Of a stretch of DNA of 10,796 nt, positions 5,893-10,796 are shown piece by piece (position 1 is the first letter of the stretch; each line of letters opens with the position of its first letter). The notes below the pieces were generated by a model. It saw only the letters and a list, made by a program, of their open reading frames with translations. It ran no database searches and was not told where the DNA came from. Origin of the DNA: DATEBA01 sp035288045 (GTDB lineage Bacteria > Actinomycetota > UBA4738 > HRBIN12). A program made the translations under genes and the position numbers. Location of the stretch: assembly GCA_035288045.1 (NCBI GenBank), contig DATEBA010000019.1, positions 1 through 10,796 of the forward strand, written 5' to 3'.

Positions 5893-6601
5893 ACACCCGA
5901 TAGAGGTCTTCGGCTCTCCGGCGGAGCGCCGCCAGCTCGGGCGAGCGGTACACTGCTTCGAGCCGGGCCTTCATCGCGTCGCGGACGCTCGACGGTCGGC
6001 CGACGATCCGTTCGAGCGTTTCGCCGTCCACCTTGCCTCTCCAGAAGCGGTCCATGGCTTCGAAACACGCGCTCTCGTTCGTCGGGGTGTGCTCGAACGG
6101 AACGAACGCTGCGCCGAAGAGCGCGTTCACCCGCTCCACGACTTCGCCGAAGTCGGTCGTGACCTGCGGGAAGTCTCCTACGACGAATCCGCCCCGGTAG
6201 GGGAGGAGCGGCTCGTAGAAGCGCAGGAACCCCCGGAGCGCCTGTCGAGGCGTGAGGTAGGGCCGCGCGATCACGAACTCGAGCACGGCGTCCTCGGGGT
6301 CGCGAGCGAGCACCATCGCCGGCACGCGATCTCGTACGGCGGCGATCACGTGCGCCGGAGCGTGGATGTGGTGCGCGATCCCGACAGGTCCGGGTTGTGC
6401 CATCCCGAACGCGGCGACGGCGAACGAGTTCGCGGAGCGCGGGAAGCCCTCGATCAGGATGTCGGTATCGGGACCGAGGAGAACGCCGTGGCCCCGCCAC
6501 CGCGCGGCCGGCAGAGCGGGGGCGGGATGGCGAGCGACGACCGTCTTCACCTCGTAGAGAAGCCGTTCCATCTCCTGCCGAAGCAATGCCTCGGTCTTCA
6601 C
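5876..6601 (-). CDS. P-loop sulfotransferase-like protein
   Basis: A 241-residue protein when started at GTG 6601-6599. Sulfotransferases move the sulfuryl group of PAPS to an acceptor. The 5'-phosphosulfate loop is recognisable as EGFPRSANSF (51-60) and the 3'-phosphate segment as LARDPEDAVLE (98-108). A HHIH cluster (77-80) lies where the catalytic base is often found, and FLRFYEPLLPYRGGFVVGDF follows later. Oddly, the Ser that normally sits eight residues after the Arg of the 3' segment is Glu108, so PAPS binding is uncertain. The start is uncertain: GTG 6601 has a TACGAT -10 box at 6644-6639 and GGAGG 11 bases upstream (GAGAGG closer), whereas TTG 6697 would add 32 residues and leave only 16 bp to the divergent asparaginase start. 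The acceptor is unknown; no cell-surface or polysaccharide genes adjoin it. Confidence 0.7.
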   Translation of the reverse strand: MKTEALLRQEMERLLYEVKTVVARHPAPALPAARWRGHGVLLGPDTDILIEGFPRSANSFAVAAFGMAQPGPVGIAHHIHAPAHVIAAVRDRVPAMVLARDPEDAVLEFVIARPYLTPRQALRGFLRFYEPLLPYRGGFVVGDFPQVTTDFGEVVERVNALFGAAFVPFEHTPTNESACFEAMDRFWRGKVDGETLERIVGRPSSVRDAMKARLEAVYRSPELAALRRRAEDLYRVFRGAR

Positions 6602-6638
6602 GCCTCTCCGTTCCTCCGGGGTGAGCTCAGGGAGCTGG

Positions 6639-6644
6639 ATCGTA
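6639..6644 (-). promoter_or_regulatory. -10 box of the sulfotransferase-like gene
   Basis: On the minus strand this reads TACGAT, 37 bases before GTG 6601, with a GGAGG at 6617-6613 in the implied leader. It supports the shorter start but lies inside the frame if TTG 6697 is used. Confidence 0.3.
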
Positions 6645-6701
6645 GCGCCCCGGGGGCGTTCCCGGATAGTCGTTGTTCCGTGCGACGTGAGTACCAACCG
6701 A

Positions 6702-6707
6702 TAGGCT
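6702..6707 (+). promoter_or_regulatory. -10 box of the asparaginase gene
   Basis: TAGGCT followed by six bases and GTG 6714, which implies a leaderless transcript. There is no Shine-Dalgarno sequence. No clear -35 hexamer. Confidence 0.45.
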
Positions 6708-6713
6708 GCGCGG

Positions 6714-7706
6714 GTGGCCGCTGCCGTTTCTCTCGTTCGAGTCGTTCGCTCCGGGCTGGAGGAGTCCGTTCACCTGGGACACGTGGCGGTGTGCGACGCG
6801 GGCGGGCGGCTGGTCGCTTGGGCCGGGGATCCCACGCGGACGGTGTTCGCTCGCTCGAGCCTCAAGCCGGTGCAGACCGCCGTGTCCCTGAAGGCGATCG
6901 ACGAACCCCTCCCCGACGCGGAGGTGGCGGTGATGTGCGCCTCGCACAACGGCGAGCCGGTGCACGTCGGGGTCGTCCGACGGGTGCTCCTGCGGGCCGG
7001 ACTCTCGCCGGCGGCGCTCCTTTGCCCCCCCGCCCGGCCGCTGGATCCCGAGGCGGCGGGTCGAGTCGCGCACCCCCACCGTGAGCTTCACGACTGCTCG
7101 GGCAAGCACGCGGGGATGCTGCTCGCGTGCGTGCGGGCGGGCTACGACGTCGCGACCTACGTGCGGCCGAAGCACCCCCTGCAGAAGCGGATCCACCGCG
7201 CGGTACTCCGCGTGAGCGGCCTTGAAGAGGTGGTCGTCGGGGCCGACGGGTGCGGGGTGCCGGTATTCGGCATGCCGCTCGCCTCGCTGGCGACCGTGTT
7301 CGCCCGTCTTTCGCGCCCCGAATCGCTAGGCGAGCTGGGCGAGCAGGTGGACCGGTGCGTCGAGGCGATGCTCGCAGAGCCCTACCTCGTCGGAGGCCGG
7401 GAAACCACCGACACGGCCGTGATGTCGGCTACCGGCGACGTCGTCTCGAAGGTAGGGGCCGAGGGGCTCGAATGCGCCGCGGTCCTGTCCTCGGGGCTGG
7501 GTATAGCCGTGAAGGTGGCCGACGGCGGCGATCGGGCGTCCGGGCCGGCGCTGATCAGGGCTCTGGAGTCGATCGGGGCCCTGGCCGAGGACCACCTGCA
7601 GGAGCTGGCCAGGTTCGCACGACCTGCCGTGACCGGCGGCGGGCGGTCGGTGGGAGAGCTCCGGGCGGATTTCGATCTCCGGGGGCGGCCTTCGTCGTTG
7701 ACGTGA
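6714..7706 (+). CDS. L-asparaginase, type II/class 3 (Rhizobium etli ReAV-like)
   Basis: A 330-residue enzyme of the Asparaginase_II family (PF06089), unrelated in fold to the E. coli enzymes, hydrolysing asparagine to aspartate and ammonia. Residues known to be catalytic or zinc-binding in Rhizobium etli ReAV all have counterparts: Ser48 and Lys51 in ARSSLKPVQ, Ser77 in CASHNGE, Cys128 and Lys131 in CSGKHAGM (zinc), Cys180 in GCGVP (zinc) and Lys268 in GIAVKVADGGDRA. Length is normal for the family and there is no signal peptide, so it is cytoplasmic. GTG 6714 is the chosen start because TAGGCT lies six bases upstream and the protein begins at the expected VRVVRSGLEES segment. It is transcribed divergently from the sulfotransferase-like gene and is followed 69 bp later by mshA with its own -10 box. 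Confidence 0.92.
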   Translation: MAAAVSLVRVVRSGLEESVHLGHVAVCDAGGRLVAWAGDPTRTVFARSSLKPVQTAVSLKAIDEPLPDAEVAVMCASHNGEPVHVGVVRRVLLRAGLSPAALLCPPARPLDPEAAGRVAHPHRELHDCSGKHAGMLLACVRAGYDVATYVRPKHPLQKRIHRAVLRVSGLEEVVVGADGCGVPVFGMPLASLATVFARLSRPESLGELGEQVDRCVEAMLAEPYLVGGRETTDTAVMSATGDVVSKVGAEGLECAAVLSSGLGIAVKVADGGDRASGPALIRALESIGALAEDHLQELARFARPAVTGGGRSVGELRADFDLRGRPSSLT

Positions 7707-7714
7707 GCCTGACG

Positions 7715-7720
7715 TAGCAT
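7715..7720 (+). promoter_or_regulatory. -10 box of mshA
   Basis: TAGCAT just after the asparaginase stop codon. Transcription would start near 7727, seven bases on, where an in-frame CTG (7728) lies; the annotated GTG 7776 would then have a leader of about 49 bases. Confidence 0.35.
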
Positions 7721-7775
7721 CGGATTCCTGAAGCACAGCCCGACCCACCTCGAGACGAACGGCCGCCGCCCGCGG

Positions 7776-9011
7776 GTGGCCGTCCTTAGCGTGCACACGT
7801 CTCCCGTCGATCAGCCCGGGAGCGGCGACTCCGGAGGCATGAACGTCTACATCCGCGCGGTCGCCGAGCGACTCGCCGAACATGGAGTCGAGGTCGACGT
7901 ATTCACCAGACCCCGGGAGAGCGCGGAGGTTGGCCCGGAGCCGCTGGGCAAAGGCATCCGGATCGTGGGGGTGAGGGCCGGGCCCCTATCGGCGATCCCC
8001 AAGGCCGATCTGCCGCGGTTCCTGCCGGAGTTCCTCGGCGGGCTCCTGCGATTCGAAGCAGGCGAGCGGCGGGGCTACGACGTGGTTCACAGCCACTACT
8101 GGCTCTCGGGATGGGTGGGACGGAGCGCCAAGGAGATCTGGGGAGTGCCGCTCGTCGCGTCGTTCCACACGCTCGGGAAGGTGAAGAACTACTCGCTCGC
8201 GCGCGGCGAGCCCAAGGAGCCGGCGGAGCGTCTGGCCGGCGAGCAGGAGGTGATCGCCGTCGCGGACCGGATCCTGGCTCCGACGCCGTCGGAGGCGTCG
8301 CACCTCGTTGGGCTATACCGCGCCGATCCGGAGGCGATCAGGGTCGTACCTCCCGGGGTGGACCCCAGCCTGTTCTCGCCGCGTCCGAGGGCGGAGGCCA
8401 AGGATCGGCTTCACCTGACCGGCGTTCGGCTCGTCCTGTTCGTGGGGCGACTGCAACCGCACAAGGGGCCCGACGTGGCCGTGCGGACCCTGGCGGAGGC
8501 GGTGGCCAGGGATCCGGGGGGGACGGCGAACGTCGTGCTGGCGATCGTGGGGGGTCCGAGCGGCGCGGGCCCCGGAGCCGAGGTCGCCCGACTCATGGAT
8601 CTGGCGGGCGCGCTCGGCGTGAGCGAGCGGGTGATGCTGTTCCCACCGCAGGCGCAGGCAAGGCTCGCGGACTTCTACTCGGCCGCGGACGCGGTTCTCG
8701 TGCCCTCGCGCTCCGAGTCCTTCGGGCTCGTCGCTCTCGAGGCGCAGGCCTGCGGGACCCCGGTCGTCGCCGCGGCCGTTGGGGGCCTTCGCTATGTGGT
8801 CGCCGACGGGCGGACCGGGTTCCTCGTCAGCGGGCACGATCCTGCGGACCACGCGGAGCGTCTGCTGCACGTGCTCCGAGACCCAGCTGCGGCCGAGCGG
8901 ATGGGGCTCGCCGGGGTCGAGCAGGCGGCGCGTTTCTCCTGGGACGCGACGGCATCGGAGGTGCTGGAGGTGTACGACCGGTTGTCGAACGGGCACCCGG
9001 GTGGGTCTTGA
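7776..9011 (+). CDS. mshA: D-inositol-3-phosphate glycosyltransferase, mycothiol biosynthesis
   Basis: A GT-B, family 4 glycosyltransferase of 411 residues. MshA joins N-acetylglucosamine from UDP-GlcNAc to 1-L-myo-inositol 3-phosphate, the first committed step to mycothiol. The N-terminal domain opens with LSVHTSP (4-10) and the glycine-rich GSGDSGGMNVY (15-25), then HSHYWLSG (105-112) and a HTLGKVKN segment (131-138), all closely like known MshA proteins. The C-terminal domain has VGRLQPHKG (223-231) and the nucleotide-sugar E-x7-E motif in ESFGLVALE (314-322). GTG 7776 begins right at the first beta strand but has no ribosome site; the frame is open further upstream, and CTG 7728 is a possible leaderless start. 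No other mycothiol genes adjoin it. A related GT4 transferase with another acceptor cannot be fully excluded. Confidence 0.85.
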   Translation: MAVLSVHTSPVDQPGSGDSGGMNVYIRAVAERLAEHGVEVDVFTRPRESAEVGPEPLGKGIRIVGVRAGPLSAIPKADLPRFLPEFLGGLLRFEAGERRGYDVVHSHYWLSGWVGRSAKEIWGVPLVASFHTLGKVKNYSLARGEPKEPAERLAGEQEVIAVADRILAPTPSEASHLVGLYRADPEAIRVVPPGVDPSLFSPRPRAEAKDRLHLTGVRLVLFVGRLQPHKGPDVAVRTLAEAVARDPGGTANVVLAIVGGPSGAGPGAEVARLMDLAGALGVSERVMLFPPQAQARLADFYSAADAVLVPSRSESFGLVALEAQACGTPVVAAAVGGLRYVVADGRTGFLVSGHDPADHAERLLHVLRDPAAAERMGLAGVEQAARFSWDATASEVLEVYDRLSNGHPGGS

Positions 9012-9130
9012 TGCCCGGGCTGTGCTCGACCCGGATGCCTCCGCGGCTTCGAAACCTCGATCCTTCTTGTCACTCTTTCTGTCGGGCTCGCTACCTGCGC
9101 ATTCGGCATCTGACCTGCGGGTTCGTCGAC
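9012..9130. other. Non-coding stretch after mshA
   Basis: No believable gene on either strand. Immediately after mshA, CCGGG (9015-9019) and CCCGG (9030-9034) could form a weak 5-bp hairpin, but there is no U-rich tail, so I do not call a terminator. The rest, including a pyrimidine-rich segment near 9060-9080, shows nothing I recognise. Confidence 0.5.
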
Positions 9131-9159
9131 TTGACCGCCCAGTGAGCCGCGGGTACATT
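9131..9159 (+). promoter_or_regulatory. Strong sigma-70-like promoter upstream of a non-coding region
   Basis: TTGACC (9131-9136), a 17-bp spacer and TACATT (9154-9159). It is the best promoter match in the window, with both hexamers and ideal spacing. Transcription would start near 9166, exactly at the foot of a 7-bp hairpin, and there is no reading frame for about 300 bases. Confidence 0.6.
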
Positions 9160-9165
9160 TCGCCT

Positions 9166-9443
9166 CGCTCCGAGCAGCCGGAGCGGTTGAGTCAGGGAAC
9201 CGAATGGCGGGCCCTGGGAAAGCCGTAAGGTTGACTGGGCGCACCTGGTCGTACGGTCGGGACAGCTAACTGGCTGTGCGGGCGGGGAGGCTCGGGAGGC
9301 CCCAAAGCCCAACGAAAGGCGCCGACCATAAGGGAACCGAGACAGCCGCGGTAGGTTGCTCGGGGCACCTGAGCCCGAGGGGCCGACGGTGGCTGGAGGC
9401 TTCGGTCTCCGGCGAGCCGGAGGTCCCTCGGGTTCTTTGTCTT
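9166..9443 (+). ncRNA. Candidate structured RNA (small RNA or leader), about 280 nt
   Basis: This stretch has no convincing frame on either strand but carries many complementary segments. CGCTCCG/CGGAGCG (9166-9172 with 9179-9185) makes a 7-bp hairpin at the predicted 5' end. AGTCA...ACC pairs with GGTTGACT (9190-9194 and 9199-9201 with 9229-9236). GGTCGG/CCGACC (9255-9260 with 9322-9327) closes a multibranch region holding ACAGC/GCTGT (9262-9266 with 9273-9277). A 10-base repeat AGGGAACCGA occurs at 9194-9203 and 9331-9340. Unpaired A-rich pieces are interspersed, as in folded RNAs. It starts at a strong promoter and ends in a terminator-like structure. I do not recognise it as RNase P, tmRNA, SRP, 6S or a known riboswitch. 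It could be an independent RNA or a leader of the TetR gene. Confidence 0.4.
9374..9443 (+). terminator. Probable intrinsic terminator of the candidate RNA
   Basis: CCCGAGGG (9374-9381) pairs perfectly with CCCTCGGG (9425-9432), which is followed by the T-rich TTCTTTGTCTT (9433-9443). Inside the stem sits GGAGGC-TTCG-GTCTCC (9395-9410), a 6-bp hairpin with a stable UUCG loop, or alternatively CTCCGG-CGAG-CCGGAG (9407-9422). An upstream CTCGGG (9359-9364) can pair with the first arm instead. Confidence 0.5.
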
Positions 9444-9447
9444 GCGC

Positions 9448-9477
9448 TTGTGCGCGTTCACCGCTCGCCTGTACCGT
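9448..9477 (+). promoter_or_regulatory. Promoter of the TetR gene (leaderless)
   Basis: TTGTGC (9448-9453), an 18-bp spacer and TACCGT (9472-9477), then six bases to GTG 9484. It lies right after the T-rich end of the candidate RNA, so the regulator need not depend on the upstream promoter. Confidence 0.45.
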
Positions 9478-9483
9478 CCACCC

Positions 9484-10134
9484 GTGACAGAGGAGCCCGC
9501 CACGGGTGAAGAGGCGCGCGGTTACAACGCGAGGCGCGAGCGCATCGTCGAGGCGGCGATGCGCCACTTCGCCGAGCACGGCTACCGAGGCGCCCGGGTC
9601 GAAGACATCGCGGCCGAGGTCGGCGTCGCCAAGGGCACGGTCTTCCTCCACTTCGTGAACAAGGAGGGCCTCTTCCTCGCGGCCTACCAGAAGGCGGTCT
9701 CGATGATCCCGGCCTGGCTCGACGCGCCCGAGGACATCGTGGTGAGGGGATTCTGGGCCACCCTCGATTGGTGGCTCGAGCGGACCGAGGAGTTCATCCA
9801 AGCGGATTGGGTGGCGAACCACGTCGCGTTCATCGGCCGCAACGACACCGGGCTCGGACTCCGCAGGCCCATCGACCGCTTCATGAGGAGCGAGGATCCC
9901 TACGGGACGCTCGAGTTCGTCGAGTTCGGCGTTCGACGGGTGGAGATCCGCGACGACATCGACATCGAGATGATCGCATCGATGCTGGATTGGGTCGCCG
10001 AGCGCTTCCAGGACGCGCTCGCCGGTGATCTCGATCCGGGGTTGATCCATCGCATGCCGGAGCGGCCGGAGCGTCGTGAACAGCGCATCCGCGAGTTCCT
10101 GGAGCTGCTTCGGGACGGCATCGCGAAGCACTGA
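9484..10134 (+). CDS. TetR/AcrR family transcriptional regulator
   Basis: A 216-residue repressor-type protein. The N-terminal TetR DNA-binding domain spans about 17-64: helix 1 with RERIVEAAMRHFAEHGYRGARVEDIA, then the helix-turn-helix AAEVGVAKGTVFLHFVNKEGLF, with the usual Gly-x-x-x-Gly-Thr and His-Phe...Lys pattern. The C-terminal ligand-binding domain (about 70-216) is helical and Trp/Phe-rich, and I cannot name its ligand. GTG 9484 follows a -10 box by six bases; there is no ribosome site. Only 24 bp separate its stop from the proline dehydrogenase start, so it may control that gene or itself, though PRODH has its own -10 box. The best-known actinobacterial PRODH regulators belong to the PucR family (PruR), so the link is only positional. 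Confidence 0.9.
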   Translation: MTEEPATGEEARGYNARRERIVEAAMRHFAEHGYRGARVEDIAAEVGVAKGTVFLHFVNKEGLFLAAYQKAVSMIPAWLDAPEDIVVRGFWATLDWWLERTEEFIQADWVANHVAFIGRNDTGLGLRRPIDRFMRSEDPYGTLEFVEFGVRRVEIRDDIDIEMIASMLDWVAERFQDALAGDLDPGLIHRMPERPERREQRIREFLELLRDGIAKH

Positions 10135-10145
10135 GGGCCGGCTCC

Positions 10146-10151
10146 TATACT
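10146..10151 (+). promoter_or_regulatory. -10 box of the proline dehydrogenase gene
   Basis: TATACT in the 24-bp gap after the TetR stop, seven bases before GTG 10159, implying a leaderless transcript. The surrounding TATACTCCGG is identical to the cysH promoter core. Confidence 0.5.
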
Positions 10152-10158
10152 CCGGCTC

Positions 10159-10796
10159 GTGGCGCTCCTGGGAAGCCCGCGGTTTCGCTCGGTGATCCTT
10201 CACCTAACGGAGCGGCGCCGGTTCCGACACCTCGTGACCGAGGGCCCGCTCGGCCGTCGCGTCGCGTCGCGGTTCATCGCAGGTGAGTCACTGGATGCCG
10301 CTCTGGCCGCCGCTCGCGATCTGGATGCCAAGAGGATCGCCACGATGCTCGACGAGCTCGGAGAGCACGTCACGACGGCAGGGCAAGCTGCGGCCGCCGC
10401 AGAGGACTGCATCGGTGCCCTAGAGCGGATCGCCGCGGCGCCCACGCTCGACTGCGGGATCTCCGTCAAACTCACGCAGCTCGGTCTGGATCTCTCCTTC
10501 GACGCCTGCGTGGAGCACATGTCGCGGATCCTCTCGGTGGCGGAGCGCTCCGGAACCCTCGTGATGATCGACATGGAGAGCCACGAGTACGTCGACCGGA
10601 CCCTGGAGGTGCACCGCCGGCTCCGCGAGGACCACGGGCGGGTGGGTCTCTGCCTCCAGGCCTACCTCCGCCGCACCGCCGAGGACGTGTTCGCGCTGCC
10701 CGAGCGCTCGATCGTCCGGCTCGTGAAGGGCGCGTACCTCGAGCCGGCCAAGGTTGCCTACGCGGACCGGGTACCCGTTGCGCGCCAGGCGGCGCT
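10159..10796 (+). CDS. Proline dehydrogenase (PRODH), 3' end cut off by the window
   Basis: The first 212 codons of an FAD-dependent enzyme that oxidises proline to pyrroline-5-carboxylate, feeding electrons to the membrane quinone pool. The PRODH barrel begins after a 35-residue helical lead with RFIAGESLDAALAAARDL (38-55). Core motifs are SVKLTQLGLD (102-111), VMIDMES (135-141), CLQAYLRRT (165-173) and RLVKGAYLEP (187-196), all typical of monofunctional PRODH and of the PutA PRODH domain. The short N-terminus, without a DNA-binding or arm domain, fits the monofunctional type, usually near 300 residues. GTG 10159 is chosen because TATACT lies seven bases upstream and the protein starts at the expected place; no ribosome site is visible. 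A pyrroline-5-carboxylate dehydrogenase gene may follow beyond the right edge. Confidence 0.9.
   Translation, partial: MALLGSPRFRSVILHLTERRRFRHLVTEGPLGRRVASRFIAGESLDAALAAARDLDAKRIATMLDELGEHVTTAGQAAAAAEDCIGALERIAAAPTLDCGISVKLTQLGLDLSFDACVEHMSRILSVAERSGTLVMIDMESHEYVDRTLEVHRRLREDHGRVGLCLQAYLRRTAEDVFALPERSIVRLVKGAYLEPAKVAYADRVPVARQAA

Noticed and set aside
9011..9040. CCGGG/CCCGG hairpin after mshA as a terminator.
   Set aside because: Only five pairs with a long loop and no T-rich tail; too weak to call.
9190..9240. AGTCAGGGAACC resembles the end of a cobalamin riboswitch, and AAAGCC/TAAGG recall other riboswitch cores.
   Set aside because: The expected upstream cobalamin core elements are missing, their order does not fit, and no cobalamin gene is nearby. 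The likeness is a short chance match.
9192..9503. Open frame of 103 codons on the minus strand across the intergenic region.
   Set aside because: Its product is basic, Pro/Arg-rich and low in complexity, has no ribosome site, and runs through a terminator-like structure and the TetR start. It looks like a GC-driven frame.
1..10796. Mobile elements, CRISPR arrays, tRNA/rRNA genes and toxin-antitoxin pairs.
   Set aside because: No transposase or integrase motifs, no regularly spaced repeats, no tRNA-like sequence in the gaps, and no small paired ORFs with recognisable motifs were seen.

Overview
This GC-rich, gene-dense window looks like the chromosome of an actinobacterium, probably an uncultured or non-model lineage. 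Three genes point there: an MshA-type glycosyltransferase (mycothiol is essentially an actinobacterial thiol), an RsiG-type anti-sigma factor (so far described in actinobacteria), and a clustered-cysteine APS reductase next to a Sat-type ATP sulfurylase. Several genes also appear to be leaderless, with a TAnnnT-like -10 box six to eight bases before the start codon, as is common in actinobacteria. No insertion sequence, phage gene, CRISPR array, tRNA or rRNA was seen. The gene content is mostly core metabolism and regulation.

Layout. 1-183 (-) is the 5' part of a small membrane protein, probably DUF2269-like. 221-1138 (+) is a diacylglycerol/lipid kinase. It converges on cysH (1135-1893, -), and the two stop codons share one CTAG. 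cysH (APS reductase) is divergent from sat (2044-3216, +, ATP sulfurylase); a 150-bp region between them carries two -10 boxes and a perfect 8-bp inverted repeat. 3235-4353 (+) is a secreted M23 murein hydrolase of the EnvC/PcsB type with no convincing standard start codon. 4421-4954 (+) is an RsiG homologue and 5110-5892 (+) an HD-GYP protein. 5876-6601 (-) is a sulfotransferase-like protein whose 3' end overlaps the HD-GYP gene. 6714-7706 (+) is a zinc-dependent type II/class 3 L-asparaginase. 7776-9011 (+) is mshA. 9012-9483 has no gene but holds a strong promoter, multiple hairpins and a terminator, which I read as a candidate structured RNA. 9484-10134 (+) is a TetR regulator. 10159 to the right edge (+) is the start of a proline dehydrogenase.

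How the genes fit together. Sat and APS reductase form the first two steps of assimilatory sulfate reduction to cysteine, and cysteine is also a building block of mycothiol, whose first committed step is MshA. The most suggestive neighbourhood is rsiG plus HD-GYP: an anti-sigma factor whose family is armed by cyclic di-GMP lies directly upstream of a likely cyclic di-GMP phosphodiesterase. That would put the sensor and the eraser of the same signal side by side. Asparaginase and proline dehydrogenase add amino-acid catabolism.

The points most worth following up are the rsiG/HD-GYP pair with its divergent ligand-binding motifs, the candidate structured RNA at about 9166-9443 with mutually exclusive terminator pairings, and the unusual start sites of the M23 gene and possibly mshA.
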